A stretch of DNA of 64,000 nt from Pedobacter chinensis (GCF_003339865.1 NZ_QPKV01000001.1:186001-250000), one strand, 5' to 3'; shown: positions 42,717-52,447, counted from the stretch's first letter. Numbers and translations are program-made. The notes: generated by a model from the letters alone, not told the origin.

Positions 42717-43508
42717 TTGAACAACTCAATACCTGAAAAAAATATTATCTGGCATCATCAATTATGTTCGGCGTTAGCCGAATTAAAAATTGAATGCCAT
42801 TTTTTTTGGTTTAATGATTTTGAATTGCTCAAACTGGTTGATCATGATTTTACCATCCATTTGGTTAATTTAAACCATCATTTTTGTCCGGAAGATCTTA
42901 CTAAGCTACAAGGTGAATATACCGCTAAAGGACCAAAACTAATTCATTTATGGGAAGATGTTTGGATAACCAGATCGAAACAAGTTCTTGGCCGGATTGC
43001 TTCTCTGTTAGGTTTAAATAACCGGATTCACGGAAGAAAAACTACTATTCAAAAAATAACAAAGCCGATTGCTCAATCATTTTTAAATGAAAACCATTTA
43101 CAGGGATATGTGAGCAGCAGATATAAGCTTGGATTGTTTGACAAGGAACAGCTTGTGGCGGTGGCCACTTTTTCAGCTTTACGTAAAATGAATTACGAGG
43201 AAAATTACAAGTCTGCAGAATTAATCAGGTTTGCCGTTAAAACAGGTTATTCAGTTACGGGTGGTTTGAGTAAACTGATATCTCATTTTTCTGAACAATA
43301 CAAGCCAGACGATTTAATGACCTATGCCGATCGGGATTGGTCAACAGGAGGAGCTTACGTGAAGTTAGGCTTTATTAATACAGATTCATTACCGCCACAA
43401 TATTTTTGCCTCGATGAACACTTTAATCGTTCCTTAATAAAAGAAAATCATTTTCCCAGGAAAACGGTATTTAATACAGGCAGCTTAAAATATATCTTAA
43501 AGTTTTAG
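42717..43508 (+). CDS. Uncharacterised protein coupled to miaA
   Basis: A 263-residue protein starting at TTG directly after an in-frame stop. The family is not certain. The C-terminal half (GLFDKEQLVAVATFSALRKM; SAELIRFAVKTGYSVTGGLSKLISHF; MTYADRDWSTGGAYVKLGF) looks like a GNAT-type acyltransferase fold, as in phage Mom-like or nuclease-associated proteins. The N-terminal half has WHHQLCSALAELKIE and no catalytic motif I can name. The stop lies 1 base before miaA, so the two are translated together; a role in nucleic-acid or tRNA modification is a guess from context. Confidence 0.65.
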   Translation: MNNSIPEKNIIWHHQLCSALAELKIECHFFWFNDFELLKLVDHDFTIHLVNLNHHFCPEDLTKLQGEYTAKGPKLIHLWEDVWITRSKQVLGRIASLLGLNNRIHGRKTTIQKITKPIAQSFLNENHLQGYVSSRYKLGLFDKEQLVAVATFSALRKMNYEENYKSAELIRFAVKTGYSVTGGLSKLISHFSEQYKPDDLMTYADRDWSTGGAYVKLGFINTDSLPPQYFCLDEHFNRSLIKENHFPRKTVFNTGSLKYILKF

Positions 43509-43509
43509 C

Positions 43510-44433
43510 ATGATTGATTTTAATCTGATTATTATTTTAGGTGCAACCGCGTCGGGCAAAACCAAGCTGGCAGTTCAACTGGCTCAGGCTTTAAATGGAG
43601 AAATAATCAGTGCAGATAGCCGTCAGGTTTTTAAACACATGGATATTGGAACAGGAAAAGACCTTCAGGAATATCAAGTCGATGATCAAAAGATTCCCTA
43701 CCATTTAATTGATATATTGGAAGCTGGTGACCGGTATCATGTTGATGCATTTAAAAATGATTTTTATAAAGCTTTTGATGATATCACTAAACGGGGGAAA
43801 GTTCCGGTTTTATGCGGAGGTACCGGAATGTACATTCACAGTCTTTTGCAAAAACAAGACTATACATCCATCCCTGTAAATGAAAATTTAAGAAAAAGTT
43901 TGGAAAAATATGAGAAGGATGAATTAATTGAGAAGTTAAATACCCGTGATAATATAGAATACGTTGACTTAAATTCTAAAAAGAGAATAATAAGAGCAAT
44001 TGAAATAGCTGAATTTTTAAAATTTAATTCTTTGGAAACAGTTAAAAGACCCGAGCTTATGCCTATAATTTTTGGTTTAAAAAATCAGGTTGAAATTACC
44101 CGGGCTAAAATTTTAACCCGATTGGATGAACGATTGAAAAGCGGGATGATTGAGGAAGTAAGAAAGCTTATTGACGATGGAATATCAAAAGAAATTTTAA
44201 TTTTTTACGGCTTGGAATATAAATTTATTGTCAATTACCTGGAGGGGCAGTTAAGCTACGATGAACTTAAATTGCGATTAGGAACGGCAATTTGTCAGTA
44301 TGCAAAACGTCAGAACACCTTTTTTAGAAAAATGGAAAAGGATAAAGTGGATATTATCTGGCTGAATGCAAATGAAGAAATAAACCAATTAAAACAACAG
44401 ATTCTAAATAAAGTTTCAATTAAGATTAATTAA
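43510..44433 (+). CDS. miaA: tRNA dimethylallyltransferase
   Basis: A 307-residue MiaA enzyme, which adds the isopentenyl group to A37 of tRNAs reading codons that begin with U. The P-loop GATASGKT (11-18), SADSRQVFKHMDIGTGK, the DVDAF-like YHVDAFKNDF and GGTGMYIHSLL match the family. Lys-Arg rich RAIEIAEF and the C-terminal QYAKRQNTFFRKM are the tRNA-binding parts. Length is normal. It is coupled to the preceding uncharacterised gene. Confidence 0.95.
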   Translation: MIDFNLIIILGATASGKTKLAVQLAQALNGEIISADSRQVFKHMDIGTGKDLQEYQVDDQKIPYHLIDILEAGDRYHVDAFKNDFYKAFDDITKRGKVPVLCGGTGMYIHSLLQKQDYTSIPVNENLRKSLEKYEKDELIEKLNTRDNIEYVDLNSKKRIIRAIEIAEFLKFNSLETVKRPELMPIIFGLKNQVEITRAKILTRLDERLKSGMIEEVRKLIDDGISKEILIFYGLEYKFIVNYLEGQLSYDELKLRLGTAICQYAKRQNTFFRKMEKDKVDIIWLNANEEINQLKQQILNKVSIKIN

Positions 44434-44550
44434 CAAAAATTGCTTGTTTTTGACCTGTTTATGGCTCAAATGATGCTAAAAAGGCCCTTTTGGCACAACC
44501 TTTGTGTTTATGAAAAACATATTAGTTTAACTCAAAAACAATATCTTAAA

Positions 44551-45051
44551 ATGAAAACAATTACTAAAATCATTGCTACCTCAGCAGCTGTTGTGGCATT
44601 ATTCTTTACTACAAATGTTAAAGCTCAATCAACAAATTTGGGAATAGGATTAAATGTAGGCGCTGGAACATCAACTGGTTACGGCCTGGTTCTAGGTGGA
44701 GATATCAGATATCAGTTTAATGTTGATAAACAGTTGTCAATTCCAATTACAGCTGGTTATAACAATTTTTCTATTAAAGATTCTTACGGAGGGGGTAGTT
44801 TTGGAGTTATTCCTGTTAAAGTAGGAGCAAAATACTTTTTTAGTGATTCTGGTGCAGGTGCTTATGGCTTAGCTGAACTTGGTGCTGGATTTGGTACGAA
44901 TAAAGGCGCAGGAACATCATTTGTGTATTCTCCTGCTATCGGATATTCTTGGAGTAACGGCTTAGATCTAGCTGCTAAATACGAAGGATATTCAAACAAC
45001 GGCAGCATCGGTTTTGCAGGTATCCGTTTAGCTTACGGATTTAGCTTGTAA
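44551..45051 (+). CDS. Small exported beta-barrel protein
   Basis: A 166-residue protein. I take ATG 44551 as start since it gives a good signal peptide (MKTITKIIATSAAVVALFF...VKAQS); an upstream in-frame ATG would add 37 residues with no signal features. Mature strands are glycine-rich and alternate (NLGIGLNVGAGTSTGYGLVLGGDIRYQF) and end in GIRLAYGFSL, a typical barrel end. It is probably a small eight-strand outer-membrane protein. Function is unknown. A terminator follows. Confidence 0.75.
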   Translation: MKTITKIIATSAAVVALFFTTNVKAQSTNLGIGLNVGAGTSTGYGLVLGGDIRYQFNVDKQLSIPITAGYNNFSIKDSYGGGSFGVIPVKVGAKYFFSDSGAGAYGLAELGAGFGTNKGAGTSFVYSPAIGYSWSNGLDLAAKYEGYSNNGSIGFAGIRLAYGFSL

Positions 45052-45100
45052 TTTAATTTGAAGAGCCTCAGCAAAAGTGGCTGTTGCACAAATTAAAATA

Positions 45101-45146
45101 AAAGGCCGAATAACATTTTAAATTAAATGGTTATTCGGCTTTTTGC
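45101..45146 (+). terminator. Terminator after the beta-barrel gene
   Basis: GGCCGAATAAC and GGTTATTCGGC pair around an AT loop, followed by TTTTTG. The stem has one bulge. Confidence 0.8.
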
Positions 45147-45195
45147 ATTTTAAAATAGATGAATAACCATCAATGTGCCTAAATCCAATTCTTTT

Positions 45196-45541
45196 CTATA
45201 AGTACATTACGCCAGCCAGGAACTCTCGTTCAACAACACCCTGTATAGTAGCATAGGCTGTCCATGACCAACCTTTTAACCAATCCCTTTTCAATCTACT
45301 GGTGATACCAGCTTTAAATATGGCAGTAATTCTTCACTGTTAAAAAACTGCCTCATTTGACTTAAAGTAGAATGCCACTGAAGTTCCTCATTAAGCTCTT
45401 ATCCAAAAATAAAGGATATCCAATCGCGTCCACGTAGCGGCAAATCATGCGCCTGTTAGCGCTCAGGTTCTCTGAAGAATCAACAATTATGAAGTTTGAG
45501 GGAAACAACCAGATCAATGCCCTTCTGATCTTCTTTTCCAT
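45196..45541 (-). pseudogene. Possible decayed gene of unknown family
   Basis: The minus strand holds protein-like pieces in different frames, separated by stops. From 45541 down to 45362 lies a 59-residue frame (MEKKIRRALIWLFPSNF..., then RRMICRYVDAIGYPLFL). A second frame further down reads RLKRDWLKGWSWTAYA, then VVEREFLAGVMYL, with its stop near 45196. The base composition is richer in G and C than the flanks. I do not recognise the family. The remaining 300 bases up to 45842 are AT-rich and look non-coding apart from a promoter for the next gene. Confidence 0.35.
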
Positions 45542-45842
45542 GAATATTTGCTATATAAAAAGTTAACATCATTTTTAATGCTTTGTATAGCTAATATAAA
45601 ATAGTAAATACCTGAATGTCAATACATTAATTAAAAAAAAAGTAATGAATATTTTATTGTTGGCTCTTTTTTAAGCCAATGATGTTGTAGTTAGGCAATG
45701 AACAATAAATGCTGCAGATTTTTTTGTTAATAAAATTTAAATATGATTGATAATCAATTGTTTACGATTATAATTTACATTTTTTAAACAAAACTTTTGC
45801 CCATGTGTTAGTACAGTAATATTTACTTAAAAAATTAACACT

Positions 45843-46001
45843 ATGGGAAATTTATTGTATTTAGTCGCAGTAGTATTGGTTATACTATGGGTGATTGGTT
45901 TTGTATTCCACGGCTTCGGCGATGTGGGAGGAATAATTCACGTTTTATTAGTGATCGCAGTTATTGCAATCTTGCTGAAAGTAATCGGCAGAGCAGCGTA
46001 A
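45843..46001 (+). CDS. lmo0937-family small membrane protein
   Basis: A 52-residue, very hydrophobic protein: one membrane helix (LLYLVAVVLVILWVIGFVF), a glycine turn HGFGDVGGIIH, and a second helix (VLLVIAVIAILLKVIG). This layout is that of the lmo0937 family, short two-helix inner-membrane proteins common in Bacteroidota and Firmicutes and often stress-induced. Function is unknown. The ATG follows AAAAATTAACACT, and a terminator lies 54 bases after the stop. Confidence 0.85.
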   Translation: MGNLLYLVAVVLVILWVIGFVFHGFGDVGGIIHVLLVIAVIAILLKVIGRAA

Positions 46002-46054
46002 AATATAAACGAGCATTATTGATTGGTAGCATTGCTACAAAATCAGTAGAACTT

Positions 46055-46087
46055 AAAAGAGGAATCTCATTAGAAATTCCTCTTTTT
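46055..46087 (+). terminator. Terminator after the lmo0937-type gene
   Basis: AAAAGAGGAAT and ATTCCTCTTTTT pair around CTCATTAGA, with a T-run. Confidence 0.88.
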
Positions 46088-46160
46088 GTTTATTCTTTAC
46101 AAAGTCAAGATAACAATATTGATGTTAGATGATTTTATATCACTTGTTTGTTTACGCCAA

Positions 46161-46826
46161 TTATTTTTTTAATAATAATTCTGCCAGTTCCAAATCAATA
46201 GGGTAAGTGATTTTAATATTATTTCTCTCCCCCTCAACGATATTGATTTCATAACCAATCGATTCGACAACACTTGCGTCATCAGTAAAATGAATAGAAT
46301 AATCTTGCTGATAAGCCTCCTTTAAAATTTCAGAACCAAAAGTTTGAGGTGTTTGAACAAGATAGATTTCATCGCGCTTTAAGGCAGAAGTTTTATCATC
46401 TCTAAGCATTCTGACACTGTCGCTTGACTGAACAGCTGCAATTACATTTCCTTGCATTTCTGCGCTCTTAAAACAGTTATCAATCAATTCTTTTGATACC
46501 AATGGACGAACTGCATCATGAATAGCAACAATGCTTTCCTCGTTAATGGTTTCAAGCGCATTCTTAACTGAATAAAAACGTTCTGAGCCTCCATCAATAA
46601 CTTCATGAGGGATGCGGAAATTAAACTCTTCACAAAGTCTTTTCCAGTATCCCTGCTGTTCCTTGTTTAAAACCAATAAAATTTTGGGTTGAGAATCGCT
46701 TTGTGCAAATGCTTTTATGGTGTGCATTAAAACCGGGAGGTTTTTGAGCAACAAAAATTGTTTTGGGGTTTCTGTCTGCATCCGATTTCCAGAACCGCCT
46801 GCTACAATTATAGCGTAGTATTTCAT
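46161..46826 (-). CDS. ispD: 2-C-methyl-D-erythritol 4-phosphate cytidylyltransferase
   Basis: A 221-residue IspD enzyme of the MEP isoprenoid pathway, which makes CDP-methylerythritol. The nucleotide motif is IIVAGGSGNRMQTETPKQF, and IHDAVRPLVSKELID and RDEIYLVQTPQTF are conserved. ATG 46826 gives the standard N-terminus MKYYAII; the longer frame would add 21 residues from the hairpin spacer. It follows queA in the same direction after an 80-base hairpin-rich spacer. Confidence 0.95.
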   Translation of the reverse strand: MKYYAIIVAGGSGNRMQTETPKQFLLLKNLPVLMHTIKAFAQSDSQPKILLVLNKEQQGYWKRLCEEFNFRIPHEVIDGGSERFYSVKNALETINEESIVAIHDAVRPLVSKELIDNCFKSAEMQGNVIAAVQSSDSVRMLRDDKTSALKRDEIYLVQTPQTFGSEILKEAYQQDYSIHFTDDASVVESIGYEINIVEGERNNIKITYPIDLELAELLLKK

Positions 46827-46838
46827 GTGGTAAGATAT

Positions 46839-46905
46839 GAGATTATAGATTTGAGATATGAGATTTTGAGCCCTAAACTCAAATCTCATATCTCCATACT
46901 CAAAT
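46839..46905. repeat. Hairpin spacer between queA and ispD
   Basis: GAGATATGAGATTT and AAATCTCATATCTC form an imperfect hairpin around TTGAGCCCTAAACTC, with outer TAGATTTGAG and CTCAAATCTA also pairing. The AAATCTCA word resembles the short repeat seen inside bioA at 53027. Confidence 0.7.
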
Positions 46906-47955
46906 CTATATAATTAGCATGGCATCACCATAGCTATAAAATTTGTATTTTTCTTTAACCGCTACTTCGTAAGCATTCATTACGTTTTCGTAACCACCAA
47001 ACGCACTTACCATCATCAGTAAAGTAGATTCTGGTGTGTGGAAGTTAGTGATCATCGAATTTGCAATGCTAAAATCGTAAGGAGGGAAGATGAACTTACT
47101 AGTCCAGTCGTTAGCGGCCTTCAAAGTTCTGTTTGCCGAAACTGCTGATTCGATCGCACGCATAGATGTTGTACCCACCGCACAGATTTTTCTTTTCTCT
47201 TCGATTGCTTTATTTACGATGTTGGCATCCTTCTGCTCAATAATGAATTGTTCAGAATCCATTTTGTGTTTGGTTAAATCTTCAACCTCAACGGTTCTGA
47301 ATGTGCCTAAACCAACATGTAAAGTAACCTCTGCAAATTCCACACCTTTAAGTTCGAGGCGTTTCATTAACTCGCGGCTAAAGTGCAAGCCAGCCGTTGG
47401 AGCAGCTACAGCACCTTCATGCTTTGCAAAAATGGTTTGGTAACGTTCTTTATCTTCAGCAGTTGCTTTGCGTTTAATGTATTTAGGAAGTGGTGTTTCA
47501 CCTAAAATCTCCACGTTTCTTCTGAATTCTTCGTCGGTGCCTTCAAATAAAAAGCGGATGGTACGGCCACGGGAAGTGGTGTTGTCTACAACTTCAGCAA
47601 CCAATAAATCATTATCGCCAAAATATAACTTGTTTCCAACACGGATTTTACGTGCCGGATCTACTAAAACATCCCATAAACGTAACTCTTTGTTTAATTC
47701 GCGTAACAAGAAAACTTCGATGGTTGCACCGGTTTTTTCTTTGTTTCCATATAAACGAGCAGGAAAAACCTTAGTATTATTTAATATCATTACGTCTTTG
47801 TCATCGAAATAACCTAAAACGTCTTTGAAAATTTTATGTTCAATTTTACCGCTGTCTTTGTGTAAAACCATTAAACGTGCTTCGTCGCGTTGTTCTGCAG
47901 GGTTACTAGCTACTAATGATTCTGGTAAGTTGAATTTGAATTGTGATAATTTCAT
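46906..47955 (-). CDS. queA: tRNA ribosyltransferase-isomerase (queuosine synthesis)
   Basis: A 349-residue QueA enzyme that transfers the ribosyl part of S-adenosylmethionine to preQ1 in tRNA to form epoxyqueuosine. [54 protein letters not shown] and [16 protein letters not shown] are family motifs. ATG 47955 gives the standard start; a longer frame upstream adds 23 atypical residues. It is divergent from the ABC permease gene. Confidence 0.96.
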   Translation of the reverse strand: MKLSQFKFNLPESLVASNPAEQRDEARLMVLHKDSGKIEHKIFKDVLGYFDDKDVMILNNTKVFPARLYGNKEKTGATIEVFLLRELNKELRLWDVLVDPARKIRVGNKLYFGDNDLLVAEVVDNTTSRGRTIRFLFEGTDEEFRRNVEILGETPLPKYIKRKATAEDKERYQTIFAKHEGAVAAPTAGLHFSRELMKRLELKGVEFAEVTLHVGLGTFRTVEVEDLTKHKMDSEQFIIEQKDANIVNKAIEEKRKICAVGTTSMRAIESAVSANRTLKAANDWTSKFIFPPYDFSIANSMITNFHTPESTLLMMVSAFGGYENVMNAYEVAVKEKYKFYSYGDAMLII

Positions 47956-48155
47956 TCTTGATGAATTTTTTGAGGTGCAAAAATACGAATTTAATTTTTC
48001 TTTTTCGTATTTTATCAAACGCAATTATAGTATATTATGTTTTAATCCTTTTCTAATTAAAAAATATTAGGTTTAAACCTACAGCACATATAAAAATAAC
48101 TAGTTTTGAAAATGAGTTGTAACCTTTTTAAGGGCTTTGCATCTAACCATTAATT

Positions 48156-49400
48156 ATGATAATCTTTAGGCTTATAGGCGAGAGTTTCCGTTTTGCTTTT
48201 GATGCATTACGCCAGAATAAATTGCGTACCATGTTATCGCTTTTAGCGATTACAATTGGGATTTTTACCATTATTGCTGTTTTTTCGGCGGTAGATACTT
48301 TTCGTGGGAAACTTCAGGCTAGCGTAGATAAGCTTGGATCAAATACCATTTATGTTCAGAAATGGCCCTGGAGTTTTGGTGATAATTATCCATGGTGGAA
48401 ATACATGAATCGTCCGCAACCATCACTTCGCGATTTTGAAGCATTAAGGGAACGCATGGGCAATGCACAGGGTATTACTTTTGAAATCTCTACAAACGAT
48501 AGAACCATTAAATACAGAAGCAATTCCATTGAAGGAATATCAGTTTGGGCAGCCTCTCATGATTTTAATAAAACCTGGAGTTTTGAGTTGCAGGAAGGAA
48601 GATATTTTACAGAAAACGAAAGTAAAAATGGTTCGCCAGTATGCATTCTGGGGTCAGATATTGCAGATGGCCTTTTTGATGGTGATGATCCGGTTGGAAA
48701 ACAGGTTCAGATTTTAGGCAGGCGATTAACAGTTATCGGCGTTTTCAAAAAAGAAGGTGAAGATATGCTTGGAACCTCACTGGATAAAAATGTTAATATC
48801 CCGATTAATTTTGCCAAAGGGATATTGGATATTCAAAATGAGCGTTATGGGCCACAAATTACAGTTCGGGGGAATGACAATGTTTCGTTGGAAGAGGTGG
48901 AAAGTGAACTTAAGGGTTTAATGCGTTCTATTCATAGAATTAAACCCGGACAAGAGGAAGACTTCGCTTTAAATAAAACAACTATTATTTCCAATCAATT
49001 AGACTCTATGTTTACGATGGTAAATTGGGCGGGGTGGATAATAGGTGGTTTCTCTATTTTAGTAGGCGGTTTTAGTATTGCAAACATCATGTTTGTATCG
49101 GTAAAAGAAAGAACGAATATTATTGGAATTCAGAAGTCGCTCGGAGCTAAGAACTATTTTATATTGCTTCAGTTTATTTTCGAATCCATTTCACTCTGCA
49201 TTCTTGGAGGATTATTAGGTTTACTACTGGTTTATTTAATCGCTTTACTGCTCGGTGCGGTAACAGGTTTTTATATTATTCTGGGCTTAAATAATATTGC
49301 CTTAGGGATTTGGATTTCGATTATTATAGGAACGATATCTGGTTTTTGGCCAGCTTATTCCGCATCAAGATTAGATCCGGTTGAAGCGATCAGAAGTTAA
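48156..49400 (+). CDS. ABC transporter permease, MacB/FtsX type
   Basis: A 414-residue permease: one N-terminal membrane helix (TMLSLLAITIGIFTIIAVFSAVDTF), a periplasmic MacB_PCD domain (about 50-240), and three C-terminal helices with the FtsX motif VKERTNIIGIQKSLGAKNYFILLQFIFES. Such proteins pair with a LolD/MacB-type ATPase for efflux or lipoprotein handling. No ATPase gene adjoins it here. Substrate is unknown. Confidence 0.9.
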   Translation: MIIFRLIGESFRFAFDALRQNKLRTMLSLLAITIGIFTIIAVFSAVDTFRGKLQASVDKLGSNTIYVQKWPWSFGDNYPWWKYMNRPQPSLRDFEALRERMGNAQGITFEISTNDRTIKYRSNSIEGISVWAASHDFNKTWSFELQEGRYFTENESKNGSPVCILGSDIADGLFDGDDPVGKQVQILGRRLTVIGVFKKEGEDMLGTSLDKNVNIPINFAKGILDIQNERYGPQITVRGNDNVSLEEVESELKGLMRSIHRIKPGQEEDFALNKTTIISNQLDSMFTMVNWAGWIIGGFSILVGGFSIANIMFVSVKERTNIIGIQKSLGAKNYFILLQFIFESISLCILGGLLGLLLVYLIALLLGAVTGFYIILGLNNIALGIWISIIIGTISGFWPAYSASRLDPVEAIRS

Positions 49401-49707
49401 ACACCTAAATCCCTTAAAGGGAACTTGGCATGGTGTAAATATAAAAGGAACAGATTTATAATTCTTATTTGGAAAGCAAGGTACTGTTCTATTTTATAGT
49501 GGTCGTCCTGCTTTTCGCTATATCCCTGATGAAAAATCAGGGGATGCCGCTTCAATCAGGTTTAATTATACAGAAATAGTACAAGCAACCTAAAACGATC
49601 GTCATTGCTGGGCACCAAGGAATGTTACTATCGCTGGTCTAAAACCTAATGTTTTAAGATTGCTTCGTGCCTTGCAATGACGAATTTATTATTATCGTTT
49701 TAATATA
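49401..49707. other. Gap with two palindromic repeats
   Basis: About 307 bases with no gene. CCCTGAT-GAAAA-ATCAGGG (49524-49542) is a short perfect hairpin in the setting TTTTCGCTATAT and GATGCCGCTTCAATCAGG. A REP-like copy follows at 49600-49682, from CGTCATTGC to GCAATGACG, with AGATTGCTTCGTGCC in its right half. Either could terminate the two convergent genes. Confidence 0.7.
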
Positions 49708-50904
49708 TTAATTAAGTTTAGCTAATGCTTCTTTAATTCTCCTCAATGCTTCAACTAAACTTTCATCAGATGCTGCATAAGATAAACGAATGTAGTTGTT
49801 ATTGCCAAAAGAATCGCCACCAACGGTAGCCACATGTCCAACATTCAATAAGTAAAGGGCTAAATCAGATGAATCTTTGATCACATTCCCGTCAGCATCT
49901 TTTTTGCCAAAGAATGAACTGATTTCAGGGAAGAAATAAAATGCGCCATCCGGAAGGTTAGTTTTTACTCCAGGAATTTCATTTAGCAGGTTATAAACCA
50001 GTTCTCTGCGGCGCAAGAAAGCTTCTTTCATTTTTAATACGCTTTCTAAGCCTTGTTCGTAAGCAACAATACCGGCTCTTTGTGCAATAGAGCAGGTGCC
50101 AGAAGTTGTTTGTCCTTGAAGTTTGTCGTTAGCTGCAGCTATTTCTTTATTTGCAGCAATATAGCCTAGTCTCCAACCCGTCATTGCAAAAGCTTTAGAG
50201 AATCCATTCACGATAATCACACGATCTTTTATGCTCTCAAATTGTGCAATCGATTCATGTTTGTCAACAAAATTAATGTGTTCATAAATTTCATCAGACA
50301 GGATGTAAATGTTTGGATGTTTTTCGAAAACCTTTACCAAAGCCGCTAATTCTTCTTTACTGTAAACCGATCCGGTAGGATTACAAGGTGATGAGAACAT
50401 AAAAAGCTTGGTTTTTGGTGTAATTGCAGCTTCTAATTGCTCAGGTGTAATTTTAAAATTGCTTTCAATATCTGTATCAATAAAAACTGATTTACCTTCA
50501 GCTAAAACCACCATTTCTGAATATGAAACCCAATATGGAGTAGGGATGATTACTTCATCATCAGGATCAATTAATGTTAAAATTACATTTGAAAGTGATT
50601 GTTTTGCCCCTGTTGATACAACAATTTGAGAAACATCGTAATCTAAATTATTTTCAGTTTTCAATTTATTCACAATGGCCTGACGTAAATCAGGGTAACC
50701 TGGTACAGGTGAATAGCGGGTATAGTTTTCATCTAATGCTTTTTTTGCTGCATCTTTAACATGGTCTGGCGTATTAAAATCGGGTTCGCCAACACTCAAA
50801 CTGATGATGTTAATCCCTTTGGATGCGAGTTCGCGGCCAAGTTTGGTCATTTTAAGGGTTGCAGATTCTGATAAACTATTGATTCTTTTAGATAAGGTGC
50901 TCAT
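49708..50904 (-). CDS. Pyridoxal-phosphate aminotransferase, aspartate type Ib
   Basis: A 398-residue class I aminotransferase. NGFSKAFAMTGWRLGYIAA contains the cofactor lysine; SSPCNPTGSVYSKEEL and the C-terminal NNYIRLSYA arginine motif are present. It likely interconverts aspartate and oxaloacetate; some relatives also use prephenate. It is a single gene convergent with the ABC permease. Confidence 0.92.
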   Translation of the reverse strand: MSTLSKRINSLSESATLKMTKLGRELASKGINIISLSVGEPDFNTPDHVKDAAKKALDENYTRYSPVPGYPDLRQAIVNKLKTENNLDYDVSQIVVSTGAKQSLSNVILTLIDPDDEVIIPTPYWVSYSEMVVLAEGKSVFIDTDIESNFKITPEQLEAAITPKTKLFMFSSPCNPTGSVYSKEELAALVKVFEKHPNIYILSDEIYEHINFVDKHESIAQFESIKDRVIIVNGFSKAFAMTGWRLGYIAANKEIAAANDKLQGQTTSGTCSIAQRAGIVAYEQGLESVLKMKEAFLRRRELVYNLLNEIPGVKTNLPDGAFYFFPEISSFFGKKDADGNVIKDSSDLALYLLNVGHVATVGGDSFGNNNYIRLSYAASDESLVEALRRIKEALAKLN

Positions 50905-51017
50905 GGTTAATTACTTTGAGCGCAAATATATAAACCAAATATTATTCTGCACTAAAAAAGCTATAGTTTTTATCATTTAATTTATTTGATAAGCGTATTT
51001 TTGCTAAAAATAATCCC

Positions 51018-52004
51018 GTGACGGTAAAAAAGAAAGCTATTGTAATTTCGTTAATCGTGAGTGTTGTACTAATGCTGGCGAAATTTGTGGCTTACTTTAT
51101 CACAGGTTCTAACGCAATTTTAACCGATGCTGCAGAAAGTATTGTAAACGTAATTGCCGGAAGTTTTGCATTTTACAGTATTTACCTGAGCACGCAACCT
51201 CGAGATGAAAACCATCCTTACGGACATGGAAAAGTAGAATTTTTTTCTGCATTTGTAGAAGGGATGTTGATTTTAATTGCTGGTGTAATCATCATTTTTA
51301 AATCTTCTTATAATCTGGTTTACCCACATGTTGTTGGTCAACTTTTGGAAGGAACACTTATTATTGGCATAACAGGCCTGGTAAACATGATTGTGGGCTT
51401 GTACCTTATTAATGTTGGAAAAGATCAACACTCAGTTACACTACAAGCTGACGGTAAACACCTGTTAACGGATACTTATACAAGCGTAGCTATTGTTTTG
51501 GGATTAATTTTAATTCAGTTAACAAATATTATTTGGTTAGATAGTTTTTTATCTGTTTTGGTAGGTTTTTATATCGTTTACTCAGGTTACAAACTTACGC
51601 GAGGCTCCGTTGGTGGTTTAATGGATGAAAGTGATTTTACCCTTGTAGAAGAAGTGGTTGATGTATTGCAAAAGAACAGGCACAACCCGTGGATTGATGT
51701 TCATAATCTTCGTACGCAACAATATGGACCTGACTTTCATATCGATTGCCACGTAACGCTACCTTATTATTTTGATTTAAACCAAGTTCATCGGGAAATC
51801 TCTCAAATTGATGAATTAATTAATAAAAATGGGGTTCGCAAGGCAGAATTATTCATTCATGCTGACCCATGTTTGCCCAAATGTTGTCATTACTGCCACA
51901 TGAGCGAATGTCCGGTTAGGGCAGAGGCCTTTAGAAAAGAAATTGTCTGGACTCCGGAAATTGTTATTAAAAACAAAAAGCACTTCGAAAATGAGCTACT
52001 TTAA
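51018..52004 (+). CDS. Cation diffusion facilitator with Cys-rich tail
   Basis: A 328-residue CDF metal/proton antiporter starting at GTG (only suitable start). Six membrane helices cover residues 10-200; metal ligands sit in ILTDAAESIVN, HPYGHGKVEFF and LLTDTYTSVAI. The cytosolic domain has DVHNLRTQQYGPDFHIDCHVTLP. The tail HADPCLPKCCHYCHMSECPVR is rich in Cys and His and could bind Zn, Fe or another metal. The 3' end overlaps the NUDIX gene by 14 bases. Confidence 0.92.
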   Translation: MTVKKKAIVISLIVSVVLMLAKFVAYFITGSNAILTDAAESIVNVIAGSFAFYSIYLSTQPRDENHPYGHGKVEFFSAFVEGMLILIAGVIIIFKSSYNLVYPHVVGQLLEGTLIIGITGLVNMIVGLYLINVGKDQHSVTLQADGKHLLTDTYTSVAIVLGLILIQLTNIIWLDSFLSVLVGFYIVYSGYKLTRGSVGGLMDESDFTLVEEVVDVLQKNRHNPWIDVHNLRTQQYGPDFHIDCHVTLPYYFDLNQVHREISQIDELINKNGVRKAELFIHADPCLPKCCHYCHMSECPVRAEAFRKEIVWTPEIVIKNKKHFENELL

Positions 52005-52437
52005 TGTAAGAGTTTATGGTTTGTTAATCAATGAAAATAACGAAGTTTTGGTCAGTGATGAGGAGGAATATGGTATTCGTTTTAGCAAATTTCCTGGTGG
52101 GGGACTTGAGTTTGGTGAAGGATTAATTGATGGTTTGAAACGTGAATTCATGGAAGAATGCAATGCCGAAATTGAAGTGCTATCTCATTTTTACACTACC
52201 GATTTTTTTGAAAAATCTTCATTTAACGATAGCCAGGTCATTAGTGTTTACTACATGGTAAAAGAAAAGGCGCCACTGCAATTGGCTTTCAAAACTAAAA
52301 TATATGATTTTGATAGCGAAGGCGAAATCCTTCAGGCTTTTAGATGGGTGGCCATAAAAAAATTATCCATAAATGAAATCACATTCCGAACAGATCAAAC
52401 CGTTGCTCAGCTTTTAAAAGACCAATATTCGGGTTAA
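51991..52437 (+). CDS. NUDIX hydrolase
   Basis: A 148-residue NUDIX enzyme. The box reads GGGLEFGEGLIDGLKREF, then MEECNAEIEVL. It cleaves nucleoside diphosphate-linked compounds; the substrate is unknown. I chose ATG 51991, which overlaps the transporter gene by 14 bases and starts right before the first strand (SYFNVRVYGLL). The bioA gene follows after 10 bases, so it belongs to the same transcript. Confidence 0.88.
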   Translation: MSYFNVRVYGLLINENNEVLVSDEEEYGIRFSKFPGGGLEFGEGLIDGLKREFMEECNAEIEVLSHFYTTDFFEKSSFNDSQVISVYYMVKEKAPLQLAFKTKIYDFDSEGEILQAFRWVAIKKLSINEITFRTDQTVAQLLKDQYSG

Positions 52438-52447
52438 TTATAATTTT

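Noticed and set aside
45887..46132. Gene of 81 codons overlapping the lmo0937-type gene
   Set aside because: Other frame of the small membrane protein and its terminator; the 52-residue frame at 45843 has clear family features.
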